Positions 1 to 8,085 of a stretch of DNA of 64,000 nucleotides are shown here, piece by piece. The position numbers and the translations under genes were made by a program. This DNA is from Pseudohoeflea sp964511625 (GTDB lineage Bacteria > Pseudomonadota > Alphaproteobacteria > Rhizobiales > Rhizobiaceae): positions 21,541-85,540 of the forward strand of contig CAZEJG010000011.1 in the NCBI GenBank assembly GCA_964511625.1. Direction: 5' to 3'. Below the pieces are notes generated by a model, which did no database searches, was not told where the DNA came from, and was given only the letters and a program-made list of their open reading frames with translations. Numbering within the stretch: position 1 is the first letter of the stretch; the number at the start of each line of letters is the position of its first letter.

Positions 1-701
1 AGACGCTGCAGATCGTCCAGGATCTCGTCGACGTGCCGCTGTCGATCGATTCCTCCGTGACCGCGGCCATCGAAGCCGCACTCGCCGTCGCCAAGGGCCG
101 CCCGCTGGTCAACTCCGTCACCGGCGAAGTCGAGAAGCTCGAGGCCATCCTGCCTCTTTGCAAGAAATACGACGTGCCTGTCGTCGCCATCTCCAACGAC
201 GAAACCGGCATTTCCGAAGACCCGGACGTCCGCTTCGCCGTCGCCAAGAAGATCGTCGAGCACGCCGCCGATTACGGCATCAAGCCCGAGGACATCGTGG
301 TCGATCCGCTGGTCATGCCGATCGGCGCCATGGGCACCGCCGGCAAGCAGGTCTTTGCGCTTCTCCATCGCCTGCGTCACGAACTCAAGGTCAACACCAC
401 CTGCGGCCTGTCCAACATCTCCTTCGGCCTGCCGCACCGCCATGGCGTCAATGCCGGCTTCATCCCGATGGTCATCGGTGCCGGCATGACGAGCGCTATC
501 ATGAACCCCTGCCGCCCGCAGGAAATGGAGATGGTCCGCGCCGCCAACGTCTTGAACGGCACTGACCCGGACTGCACCAACTGGATCCGCACCTATCGCG
601 ACTACGCTCCGGCCGCCGGCGCGACCGCTGCAGCAGCACCTGCCGCCGGTGGCGACGCCTCCCGCCGTCGCGGCGGCCGTGCGGCACGCCGGGGTAGCTG
701 A
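1..701 (+). CDS. Methyltetrahydrofolate:corrinoid methyltransferase, 3' part
   Basis: The gene is cut at its 5' end by the window edge; the open frame runs from base 3 and gives 232 residues. The fold is a pterin-binding TIM barrel of the dihydropteroate synthase/AcsE/MtrH superfamily. Visible strand motifs are the PLSIDSS segment, VNSVTGE, AISNDETGI and DPLVMPIGA. Enzymes of this type move a methyl group between a corrinoid protein and tetrahydrofolate in the cytoplasm. A true folate-synthesis FolP is less likely, because two genes downstream lies a corrinoid-reactivating protein of the kind that serves such methyltransferases. The C-terminus is odd: an Ala-rich linker followed by a basic tail ending RRRGGRAARRGS. 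The substrate of the system is not shown; methylamine or betaine methyl groups are an inference. Confidence 0.8.
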   Translation, partial: TLQIVQDLVDVPLSIDSSVTAAIEAALAVAKGRPLVNSVTGEVEKLEAILPLCKKYDVPVVAISNDETGISEDPDVRFAVAKKIVEHAADYGIKPEDIVVDPLVMPIGAMGTAGKQVFALLHRLRHELKVNTTCGLSNISFGLPHRHGVNAGFIPMVIGAGMTSAIMNPCRPQEMEMVRAANVLNGTDPDCTNWIRTYRDYAPAAGATAAAAPAAGGDASRRRGGRAARRGS

Positions 702-796
702 GACCGTTCTTGGAACGCGCAGATGGAATTCCCCCTCGACGCTTCGGCAAAGCACGGACAAACTGCTGTCACGCTGAACGCCGAGGGGAATGGATC

Positions 797-1150
797 ATGC
801 CGGACAAGCAGAATCATGCACTGGAACATGCCCGCAAGATTTCCGATTACTTCACGATGGTGCTGCATATCGCCATTGCAGCGGGCGCGGGTTTCGCCCT
901 TCTTGAACTGGCACAGGCTCATCCCGAAACAGCCGCACTCAACGAGACGATCGCAGCGATCATCGGTCTTTGCGCCGCCTATCTCTCCGTGGCGCTGATC
1001 GTTTCGCTTGTTCAGGACATGCGTACGAGTCGCGATCGGGATACCGCCGGCGTTCTTCGCTGGCTCGAACTGCTTCTGCCGCTGATTGCACTCGGGTTCC
1101 TGATCTCCTTCATCTACTTCGCCCGCACCACCGCTCACATGATGATGTGA
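797..1150 (+). CDS. Small three-helix membrane protein, unknown function
   Basis: A 117-residue protein starting at an ATG with a purine-rich ribosome site (gagggga) eight bases upstream. A longer in-frame start at 710 lacks such a site. Hydrophobic stretches lie at about residues 20-40, 50-73 and 92-112, separated by short charged loops, so it is probably an inner-membrane protein. I recognise no family. It sits between the corrinoid methyltransferase and the corrinoid-reactivation protein on the same strand, about 95 and 24 bases from them, so co-transcription is likely. A role with the methyl-transfer system is only a guess from position. Confidence 0.7.
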   Translation: MPDKQNHALEHARKISDYFTMVLHIAIAAGAGFALLELAQAHPETAALNETIAAIIGLCAAYLSVALIVSLVQDMRTSRDRDTAGVLRWLELLLPLIALGFLISFIYFARTTAHMMM

Positions 1151-1174
1151 GCATTCCCCACAAAAGGCCCCTTG

Positions 1175-3223
1175 ATGACCAGCGATGCCGACCACCTCGT
1201 CCTCTTCATGCCCTCGGGCAAGCGCGGCCGTTTCCCGAAGGGAACGCCGGTGCTCGACGCCGCCCGTGACCTCGGCGTCTATGTCGAGAGCGTCTGCGGC
1301 GGCCGCGCCACCTGCGGGCGTTGCCAGGTGGTGGTGCAGGAAGGCAAGTTCGCCAAGCACGGCATCGAATCGCGCGCCGATCACATCTCGCCGAAGGGGC
1401 CGAAGGAGGAACGCTACGACCGCGTCCGCGGTCTGCCGCAAGACCGCCGCCTCTCCTGCTCGGCCACCATCGAGGGTGATCTCGTCATCGATGTGCCGCA
1501 GGATACGATCATCAACGCCCAGGTCGTGCGCAAGGACGCCGACACCCGCGTCATCGAGCGCGATCCCGCCGTGCGCATGTGCTATGTCGAGGTCGAGGAA
1601 CCCGACATGGAGAAGCCGCTCGGCGACCTCGACCGGCTGATCGCCGCGCTTGAGCGCGACTGGGGCTTGCGCGGTCTGACAACCGATCCGCACCTGTTGC
1701 CGAAGGTTCAGTCGGTCCTGCGGGCCGGCGAATGGAAGGTCACGGCCGCCATCTTCTGCGACCGCGACGACACCCCTCCGCGCCTGATCGCGCTCTATCC
1801 CGGCCTCAAGAACGAAGCCTACGGGATCGCCTGCGATATCGGCTCGACTACCATCGCCATGCATCTGTCGTCACTGCTTTCGGGCCGCACGGTTGCCTCC
1901 GCCGGCACCTCCAACCCGCAGATCCGCTTCGGCGAGGATCTGATGAGCCGCGTCTCCTATGTCATGATGAATCCCGAGGGCCGGGAAGCGATGACGAAGG
2001 CCGTGCGCGAGGCGATCAACGGTCTGATCGGCAAGGTCTGCGAACAGGGCGGGATCGATCGCCACGACATTCTCGATTCCGTCTTCGTCGGCAACCCGAT
2101 CATGCACCACCTGTTCCTCGGCATCGACCCGACCGAACTCGGCGGCGCGCCCTTCGCGCTTGCGGTATCCGGAGCCGTCAGCCTTCCGGCCTCCGATATC
2201 GACATCGACCTCAATGCCGGCGCGCGCACCTACATGCTGCCCTGCATCGCCGGCCATGTCGGCGCCGATGCGGCTGCCGTCACCTTGTCGGAAGGCCCGC
2301 ACCGGCAGGACGAGATGATGCTCATCGTCGACGTCGGCACCAATGCCGAGATCGTGCTCGGCAACTGGGCACGTTGCGTGGCCGCCTCCTCTCCCACGGG
2401 CCCGGCCTTCGAAGGCGCCGAGATTTCCTGCGGCCAGCGCGCCGCCCCCGGCGCCATCGAACGCGTGCGCATCGATCCCGAAACACTGGAGCCGCGCTTC
2501 CGGGTGATCGGCATCGAACAATGGTCGGACGAGGACGGCTTTGCGGAAGCCACCGAGAAGCTCGGCGTCACGGGCGTCTGCGGATCGGGCATCATCGAGG
2601 TGGTGGCCGAAATGTATCTCGCGGGCATCATCTCGGAAGACGGCGTCATCGACGGGTCGCTCGCCGAGCGCAATCCGCGCATTGTCGCCGAAGGCCGCAC
2701 CTTCTCCTACGTGCTCAAGGAAACCGCGCCGCGGCTGACGATCAAGCAGAACGACATCCGCGCCATCCAGCTCGCCAAGGCCGCCCTTTACGCCGGCATC
2801 AAGCTCCTGATGGACAAGCAGGGCATCGGCCAGGTCGACAGGATCGGCTTCGCCGGCGCGTTCGGCTCCTTCATCGATCCGAAATACGCCATGGTGCTGG
2901 GCCTCATTCCCGATTGCGACCTCGAGAAGGTCAAGGCGGTGGGCAACGCGGCCGGCGCCGGCGCGCGCATGGCGCTGCTCAACTGCAACTACCGCCGCGA
3001 GATCGAGGAGACAGTCCAGCGGATCGAGAAGATCGAGACCGCGCTGGAACCGAAATTCCAGGACCATTTCGTCTCCGCGATGGCGTTGCCCAACAAGCGC
3101 GACGCCTTCCCCAACCTCGCAAGCGTTGTCACCCTCCCTGCCCGCCAGGCCGACCAGCCGGAGCGCGACATCGAGGGCGGCGAAGGCCCCCGGCGCAGGG
3201 GCGGACGAAGGGGACGGCGGTAA
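1175..3223 (+). CDS. Corrinoid-protein reductive activator (2Fe-2S ferredoxin + ASKHA ATPase, DUF4445/RamA-RACo type)
   Basis: A 682-residue protein. The N-terminus carries a plant-type 2Fe-2S ferredoxin domain with Cys41, Cys47, Cys50 (CGGRATCGRC) and Cys95. The C-terminal two thirds is an ASKHA-fold ATPase with phosphate-binding motifs DIGSTTI near residue 220 and DVGTNAE near 385. Proteins with this layout reduce inactive Co(II) corrinoid to Co(I) using ATP, and so rescue corrinoid methyltransferases. This fits the upstream methyl-THF:corrinoid methyltransferase. In several alphaproteobacteria related proteins also support split B12-dependent methionine synthase, so that role is possible. 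A TTG at 1172 is an alternative start. The protein ends in a basic RRRGGRRGRR tail much like that of the methyltransferase. Confidence 0.87.
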   Translation: MTSDADHLVLFMPSGKRGRFPKGTPVLDAARDLGVYVESVCGGRATCGRCQVVVQEGKFAKHGIESRADHISPKGPKEERYDRVRGLPQDRRLSCSATIEGDLVIDVPQDTIINAQVVRKDADTRVIERDPAVRMCYVEVEEPDMEKPLGDLDRLIAALERDWGLRGLTTDPHLLPKVQSVLRAGEWKVTAAIFCDRDDTPPRLIALYPGLKNEAYGIACDIGSTTIAMHLSSLLSGRTVASAGTSNPQIRFGEDLMSRVSYVMMNPEGREAMTKAVREAINGLIGKVCEQGGIDRHDILDSVFVGNPIMHHLFLGIDPTELGGAPFALAVSGAVSLPASDIDIDLNAGARTYMLPCIAGHVGADAAAVTLSEGPHRQDEMMLIVDVGTNAEIVLGNWARCVAASSPTGPAFEGAEISCGQRAAPGAIERVRIDPETLEPRFRVIGIEQWSDEDGFAEATEKLGVTGVCGSGIIEVVAEMYLAGIISEDGVIDGSLAERNPRIVAEGRTFSYVLKETAPRLTIKQNDIRAIQLAKAALYAGIKLLMDKQGIGQVDRIGFAGAFGSFIDPKYAMVLGLIPDCDLEKVKAVGNAAGAGARMALLNCNYRREIEETVQRIEKIETALEPKFQDHFVSAMALPNKRDAFPNLASVVTLPARQADQPERDIEGGEGPRRRGGRRGRR

Positions 3224-3232
3224 GGGATAGCC

Positions 3233-4141
3233 TCAGCAGCAGGCGAATTCGCCGGTTTCCTCGAACTGGGCGAAGATCGAGCGGAGATGGTCGGCGAACG
3301 CCTGCACCGGTGTGGCGGGGTTGTCGACGACCTGGAGTTCGAGGTCGTAGGTGCCCATGGTCGGCAATCCGGTCTCGGGGCCGAGGATCTGCACGTCGTT
3401 GCCGACAAAGTTTCGCCCCATCGGGGCGACGGCGATATCGGCCTGGATCGCGGCGCGCTGACCCGAAACATTGGCGGTCATGAAGGCGATGCGATAGGCG
3501 CGACGCACGCGCTCGAGGCTTTCGATGGCCGATTGCCGCCAAGCGCAGCCCTCGTCCCACAGCGAGATCGGCAACGGATCGCGCAGGTAAGTCTGCCCGC
3601 CCTTGGCCCCCACCCAAACAATCTCATCGGTCATGATCTTTTCGCCGTTGATCCGCTGGCCTTCGGCCGAGCAACTGACGAGAGCGAGGTCGAGATGTCC
3701 GGCCGCAAAGCGCTTGCGCAGTTCGACGGACTGGTCGATCACCGCATCCACCATGACGTCGGGGTGGGTCTGCGCGAAACGCTTGAGCGCCTGGGGCAGC
3801 ACGAATTCGCCATAGTCGCTCGGCGCCCCGATCTTGACGACGCCGCTGACATTCGGGCTGACGAAGCGCGACATGGTCTCGCGGTTGAGTGCAAGCAGCC
3901 GGCGCGCATAACCAATCAGCACCTCTCCATCGGGCGTCAGCGACACGTTGCGGGCGTCGCGCTTGAAGACCGAAACGCCCAAGACCTCCTCGAGCCGCTT
4001 GATCTGCATCGAGACGGCCGAGGGCGTGCGGAATACCCGTTCGGCTGCGGCGGTGAAGCTTCCGGTTTCCGCAATCGCCACGAAACTGCGCAGCAGTTCC
4101 GGATCGATCGTGGGGACCGGATTGATCATCGGAGCATTCAT
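3233..4141 (-). CDS. LysR family transcriptional regulator
   Basis: A 302-residue protein with a winged HTH at residues 13-70 (LLRSFVAIAETGSFTAAAER, then SAVSMQIKRLEEVLG) followed by a LysR substrate-binding domain to the end. The effector is not predictable from sequence. It ends ten bases from the end of the convergent corrinoid activator gene. It is divergent from the DUF1127 gene across a 101-base AT-rich spacer with inverted repeats, which suggests that it controls itself and that neighbour. A LysR gene next to a DUF1127 gene is a recurring arrangement in rhizobia. The translated start has an aagggaaa ribosome site nine bases upstream. Confidence 0.9.
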   Translation of the reverse strand: MNAPMINPVPTIDPELLRSFVAIAETGSFTAAAERVFRTPSAVSMQIKRLEEVLGVSVFKRDARNVSLTPDGEVLIGYARRLLALNRETMSRFVSPNVSGVVKIGAPSDYGEFVLPQALKRFAQTHPDVMVDAVIDQSVELRKRFAAGHLDLALVSCSAEGQRINGEKIMTDEIVWVGAKGGQTYLRDPLPISLWDEGCAWRQSAIESLERVRRAYRIAFMTANVSGQRAAIQADIAVAPMGRNFVGNDVQILGPETGLPTMGTYDLELQVVDNPATPVQAFADHLRSIFAQFEETGEFACC

Positions 4142-4159
4142 AGATCAATTTCCCTTATG

Positions 4160-4173
4160 GAATTGGTCAATTC
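4160..4173. promoter_or_regulatory. Perfect inverted repeat in the lysR/DUF1127 spacer
   Basis: The spacer between the divergent LysR and DUF1127 genes holds GAATTGGTCAATTC, a perfect inverted repeat with a four-base centre. A looser repeat (aatttcc...ggaatt, about 4147-4164) overlaps its left arm. The position suits a LysR-type operator, but no clear T-N11-A consensus can be assigned. Confidence 0.4.
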
Positions 4174-4242
4174 ATTTCGTTTGATTTAATCATGGGTGAG
4201 ACGCACTTTTCTGTCAATGCCAGGACAGGAAAGGAGAACACG

Positions 4243-4437
4243 ATGATTGTCTTTGCAGCTTTGAGCCGCTTCGCCTCGGACGCCGTCTTCCGTTACAGGC
4301 GAGCCCGTCTGAACCGCGCGATGGAAGCGCTGAGCCCGGAAACCCGCAAGGATATCGGCTGGCCCACCGGCGATCTCACCGGTCGCTGGCCCGAACGTCC
4401 GCAGATCGGAATCCGGGCGGGAGGCCGCACCCATTGA
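4243..4437 (+). CDS. DUF1127 (YjiS-like) small basic protein
   Basis: A 64-residue protein. It is recognised by the DUF1127 signature near its middle (LSPETRKDIGW), where most family members have L-x3-L-x-DIG. The ATG at 4243 is preferred because an aaggag ribosome site lies six bases upstream; the longer frame from 4192 has none. DUF1127 proteins are short and Arg-rich. In some alphaproteobacteria the C-terminal domain binds small RNA or affects phosphate and carbon responses, but no function can be assigned here. It is divergent from the LysR gene and followed at once by a strong hairpin, so it is probably a single-gene transcript. Confidence 0.8.
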   Translation: MIVFAALSRFASDAVFRYRRARLNRAMEALSPETRKDIGWPTGDLTGRWPERPQIGIRAGGRTH

Positions 4438-4449
4438 ATGGTCCGATCA

Positions 4450-4482
4450 GGAGGCGGCGCCGTTTTCTCACGCGCCGCCTCC
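4450..4482 (+). terminator. Strong hairpin after the DUF1127 gene
   Basis: GGAGGCGGCGC and GCGCCGCCTCC form a perfect 11-bp stem with an 11-base loop, starting 13 bases after the DUF1127 stop. No U-tract follows directly, although a T-rich run occurs about 30 bases later. It could act as a terminator or protect the short mRNA's 3' end. It also lies in the leader of the AraC gene if that transcript starts upstream. Confidence 0.5.
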
Positions 4483-4634
4483 GCTCCGCCGAACCGGATT
4501 TCGGCACGCAGATTTTTTACCCGCCCCTCGTGACAAACGACATGATCTATGTCCTCATTGCGACACTGCGGGAGGCGCGAGGCGCGGCCGGCCGGCAGAT
4601 GGATTTGGACCCGGTAACGGACTCAAGGTGCCCG

Positions 4635-5636
4635 ATGCCCACGCCCGGCGGAAGCAAGAGATCATTCGTATTCTATCTCGTCCCGGAGTTTTCCATGATC
4701 GCCTTTTCCATGGCGATCGAGCCGCTTCGGCTTGCCAACCTGATGCTCGGCACGGACTATTATTCCTGGCGGCTGGCCTCGGCTGACGGCGGCCCCGTCA
4801 GCGCATCCAATGCTGTCAAGATCGCAGCCGACTGCTCGCTTGCCGAGGAGCGCACCAAACTGTCGAGCAGCGAGCGTCCGGACATGGTCATCGTCTGCTC
4901 CGGCATCAATATCGAGAAATTCGACAACAAGACGGTTCTCGCCTGGCTGCGCGAGGAACATAATCGCGGCGTCGCCATCGGCGGCCTCTGCACCGGCGCC
5001 CATATTCTCGCCCTCGCCGGCCTTCTGTCCGGCAAGCGCTGCGCGATCCATTGGGAAAACATCCCTGGCTTCACCGAACGTTTCCCCAAGGCCGAGGCCT
5101 TCGCCGACCTTTATGAGATCGACGGCGACATACACACCTGCGCCGGCGGCACCGCCGCCCTCGACATGATGCTCCAGCTGATTGGCAACGATCACGACGA
5201 AAATCTTGTCAACAGGATCTGCGAGATGGCGCTCACCGACCGGGTGCGCAACTCGCGCGACCGCCAGCGCCTGCCGATGCGGGCGCGGCTGGGCGTGCAG
5301 AACTCCAAGGTGCTGTCGATCATCGAACTGATGGAGGCCCATCTTGCCGAACCGCTTTCGCTGATCGAGGTTGCCGATCGCGTCGACCTCTCCCGCCGCC
5401 AGATCGAGCGCCTGTTTCGCCAGGAGATGGGCCGTTCGCCGGCACGCTATTATCTGGAGATCCGCCTCGACCGGGCTCGCCACCTCCTGCTTCAGAGCGC
5501 CATGCCCGTCGTCGAGGTCGCGGTGGCCTGCGGCTTCGTTTCCGCCTCGCACTTCTCCAAATGCTACCGCGAGCTCTACAACCGCTCGCCGCAGCAGGAA
5601 CGCGCCGGACGCAAGCAGTTGCTCAGTGCCGCCTGA
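4635..5636 (+). CDS. GlxA/GbdR-type AraC transcriptional regulator (DJ-1/PfpI + AraC HTH)
   Basis: About 333 residues. The N-terminal half is a class-I glutamine amidotransferase-like (DJ-1/PfpI) domain starting at RSFVFYLVPEFSM and including GLCTGAHILA, where the Cys occupies the nucleophile-elbow position. The C-terminal 100 residues are a double HTH of the AraC family (LSLIEVADRVDLSRRQIERLF, then VACGFVSASHFSKCYRELY). This architecture is shared by GbdR and related regulators of glycine betaine, carnitine and arginine catabolism. A betaine-linked role fits the dimethylglycine dehydrogenase at 8.1-10.6 kb and the corrinoid genes, but that is inference. The frame stays open upstream, with alternative ATGs at 4599 and 4542; the chosen start sits just before the conserved domain. 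Confidence 0.85.
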   Translation: MPTPGGSKRSFVFYLVPEFSMIAFSMAIEPLRLANLMLGTDYYSWRLASADGGPVSASNAVKIAADCSLAEERTKLSSSERPDMVIVCSGINIEKFDNKTVLAWLREEHNRGVAIGGLCTGAHILALAGLLSGKRCAIHWENIPGFTERFPKAEAFADLYEIDGDIHTCAGGTAALDMMLQLIGNDHDENLVNRICEMALTDRVRNSRDRQRLPMRARLGVQNSKVLSIIELMEAHLAEPLSLIEVADRVDLSRRQIERLFRQEMGRSPARYYLEIRLDRARHLLLQSAMPVVEVAVACGFVSASHFSKCYRELYNRSPQQERAGRKQLLSAA

Positions 5637-5671
5637 CCGTCTCGAGGCAAACCTGCGGGGTGGAAGCAGCT

Positions 5672-7009
5672 TTAGGCGACGTCACGCTGCCGCTTGAACT
5701 CGGCTCCGGACATCATGCGGTTCCGCCCGCCGTTCTTGGCGATGTAAAGGAGCTGATCGGCGGCATTGAGATAGTCGTCGAACGTCTCTTGGCCGGTCAT
5801 TTCGGCGACCCCGATCGACACCGTGACTTGCATCGGACCATCGGCCGTATGGATCGGATGGCGCTCCATGAGACACCGTATCTCTTCGCAATAGTCACGT
5901 GCCGCCGCGTGGTCGAGATCGCGCAGAAGCAGACCGAACTCCTCGCCACCCAGGCGCGCAAGCAAATGCGGCTCGCGACAGGCACTCTTCAGCCGGATGG
6001 CGAACTCTCTCAAAACCTCGTCGCCGGTTTCATGGCCGTAGCTGTCGTTCAGAGCCTTGAAGTTGTCGAGGTTCAGCACCGCCATCGACATCGGCTCCCT
6101 GCGGTCCGCGTTCAAGGCGGAGGCAACGATCCGAGGCCCCTCCTCGAAGAAGTGACGGCGGTTGTAGAGGCCCGTAAGATAGTCCCGCGCCGCCTTCTCC
6201 CGAAGCTGGCGCATGCTGAAAAGCGTCGCAACGTTCTGCGCCAACCGCCAGCGGAATTCCTCCATGTCGAACGGGCGACGGATATAATCGTTGGCGCCTG
6301 CCTTGAGATACTCCGTCATCAGGCCCGGCCGTTCCGCAGAGGAGACGCCGACGATCCTGAGCCTATCGAACTCGCGACGGCTGCGCACGGCGCGGACGAA
6401 CTGCACCCCGTTCATCTTCGGCATTTCGTAATCGACGACCACGAGGTCGATGTCCGGGCGGCAGGTGAGTTCGTCGATCGCCGCCTCGCCGCTGTTCGCT
6501 TTGATGATCCGGAAGAGCTGACGATTGAGGTGGACGGCAAGGAGTTCCCGCGTCGACGTCACGTCGTCGACCACAAGCACCCGCACCTCCCGGTTGCTGA
6601 GCAGGCGCACGACGGAGGCGGTGACATTGTCGAGCGCGGCGGGACCGTCCTTGAGAACGAAATCGGCAACGGTCTTTGCGAGAACGGCCTTGCGAACGTC
6701 CTCCTTGAAACTGCCGGTGAAGACCACCGGCGGAATTTTGTGGGAAATCAGGAGATCGAGCGCCTCACCGCGCGGACCGCCCGGCTGGTTCAGGTCGGCC
6801 ACGGCCAGACTGAACTGTTCGGCGCCCGTCTCAAGCACGCCGCGTAGCTCGTCCATGTTCTGACAGCTTACCACTTCGATGCCATACTGGTTGTGAAGGC
6901 GGGCCGTCAGTGCGGTCGCGTACGTTCTCGAATCCTCGACGAGAAGAACCTTGCGCCCGACCAGCTGGTCGGTAACCCGCTCGTTTCTCTTGACTTTTCG
7001 CACCGTCAC
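5672..7009 (-). CDS. pleD: PleD-type response regulator diguanylate cyclase (REC-REC-GGDEF)
   Basis: A 445-residue protein with two receiver domains and a C-terminal GGDEF domain. REC1 begins VLLVEDS and has its Asp in VADLN. REC2 begins VLVVDD and has its phospho-acceptor Asp in VVDYEMPKMNG. The cyclase signature is GGEEF within ARLGGEEFGLLL, so c-di-GMP synthesis is expected. The allosteric inhibition site normally reads RxxD five residues before GGEEF. Here it reads R-E-P-H, so product feedback may be weak. The frame opens at GTG 7036, but a GTG at 7009 has a better ribosome site (gtgaggg). In Caulobacter PleD controls polar development; the role here is unproven. It converges on the AraC gene with a 35-base gap. 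Confidence 0.88.
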   Translation of the reverse strand: MTVRKVKRNERVTDQLVGRKVLLVEDSRTYATALTARLHNQYGIEVVSCQNMDELRGVLETGAEQFSLAVADLNQPGGPRGEALDLLISHKIPPVVFTGSFKEDVRKAVLAKTVADFVLKDGPAALDNVTASVVRLLSNREVRVLVVDDVTSTRELLAVHLNRQLFRIIKANSGEAAIDELTCRPDIDLVVVDYEMPKMNGVQFVRAVRSRREFDRLRIVGVSSAERPGLMTEYLKAGANDYIRRPFDMEEFRWRLAQNVATLFSMRQLREKAARDYLTGLYNRRHFFEEGPRIVASALNADRREPMSMAVLNLDNFKALNDSYGHETGDEVLREFAIRLKSACREPHLLARLGGEEFGLLLRDLDHAAARDYCEEIRCLMERHPIHTADGPMQVTVSIGVAEMTGQETFDDYLNAADQLLYIAKNGGRNRMMSGAEFKRQRDVA

Positions 7010-7131
7010 GACACCCTCACCCCCCAGACCCGACACGGGCAGGACGCCATCTTAGAGTTGACGGCTTTTCTTTTTCGTTAAGCGAAGTTGTTCAAATTCG
7101 GGACGGACAATTTCTCGGTATTGCGAAGTAT

Positions 7132-7953
7132 TTACTGAGCGTCGAACATCCATTGACGCTGCTCCCAGATCTTTTCCCCGACTTCGCAGTCGACAGGTTC
7201 GCCGCTGGCCTGGGCGCGAACAACCGGGAGTGTTTCCGGATCGAGACCGCCGATTTCCTGCACCAGCTTGCGCCGCAGGGCTTCCGGAAACTGCGTCCAC
7301 TCCGTCACCGGCACCAGGAAACTCCCCGGCCCGCCGATCACGCAGTCCCTGTAATAGGCATCCAGTTCCTCGATATTGAAGCCGAAGCCGGGTCCGCCGC
7401 GCGTCATCAGCGGCAGGCCGTTGATGACGATGCCCTTGGCGACGGCCGCGTCACGCGCCGGCACCACGCGGCCGCCCTGGTTGTTCGGGCCGTCGCCCGA
7501 AATGTCGATGACACGGCGAAATCCGTCATAGGGCGAAGCCTCCAGGACCTCCACGCCCTTGCGGATCGCGCCCGAGATCGAGGTCCTGTTGAGGCGCACA
7601 TTCGGGGCGGCGAGAATGAGGTCGGAGACCCGCGCCGCATCGTCGCGGTTTTCGATCAGCGTCCAGCCGAACACTTCGGTGTAGCTGAAATCGGCTGCCC
7701 ACTCGTACATGGCGATCGCGATGCGCCCATAAGCCCCCTGCTCGATAGCCGCGAGCACCTCCGGCGACCGGATCGCCTCGGCATAACCCTGGCGCTGGAT
7801 GGCGAGCTCCTGGGAGGACATGGAGCGCGAGACGTCGACCGCGAGCACCAGCGTGACATCCACTGGTTCGGCCGCGTGTCCGTGAACGGGCGCTTGGACG
7901 ACAAGTCCCGTTGCAAGGCCTATTAAAAGGAGCAAGCGGCGAAGCGGCTGCAT
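7132..7953 (-). CDS. DUF1194 von Willebrand A-type secreted protein
   Basis: A 273-residue protein with a cleavable signal peptide (MQPLRRLLLLIGLATGL..., ending near GHAAEP) and one VWA-like domain filling the rest. The metal-ion-dependent adhesion site reads DVSRSMS, matching DxSxS. Later motifs include the TSISGAI segment and DISGDGPNN. This matches the DUF1194 family of periplasmic proteins that is common in Rhizobiales and has no assigned biochemical role. A GTG start at 7992 would add 13 residues before the signal peptide, so the ATG was preferred. It has its own transcription unit between the pleD promoter and the terminator of the dehydrogenase gene. Confidence 0.82.
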   Translation of the reverse strand: MQPLRRLLLLIGLATGLVVQAPVHGHAAEPVDVTLVLAVDVSRSMSSQELAIQRQGYAEAIRSPEVLAAIEQGAYGRIAIAMYEWAADFSYTEVFGWTLIENRDDAARVSDLILAAPNVRLNRTSISGAIRKGVEVLEASPYDGFRRVIDISGDGPNNQGGRVVPARDAAVAKGIVINGLPLMTRGGPGFGFNIEELDAYYRDCVIGGPGSFLVPVTEWTQFPEALRRKLVQEIGGLDPETLPVVRAQASGEPVDCEVGEKIWEQRQWMFDAQ

Positions 7954-8009
7954 GGTCGAGAAGATACCACGCGTCACCGCATGCCGGAACACCGATTGTG
8001 TTGCGCCGC

Positions 8010-8042
8010 AAAAAGTGATCGGCCGCCCGTGTGGAGCGGCCG
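8010..8042 (-). terminator. Rho-independent terminator of the dehydrogenase gene
   Basis: Read on the minus strand, CGGCCGC and GCGGCCG (8042-8036 with 8026-8020) form a 7-bp stem followed by ATCACTTTTT. It lies 44 bases past the stop codon of the gene ending at 8086. Confidence 0.7.
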
Positions 8043-8085
8043 AACAACTGTCATGCCCTGCAGATATTGACCCTTGCAGATCCTG

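Noticed and set aside
602..1864. 420-residue minus-strand frame opposite the corrinoid genes
   Set aside because: It runs antisense across three well-supported genes, has low-complexity composition and shows no family motif. Long antisense frames are expected at this GC content.
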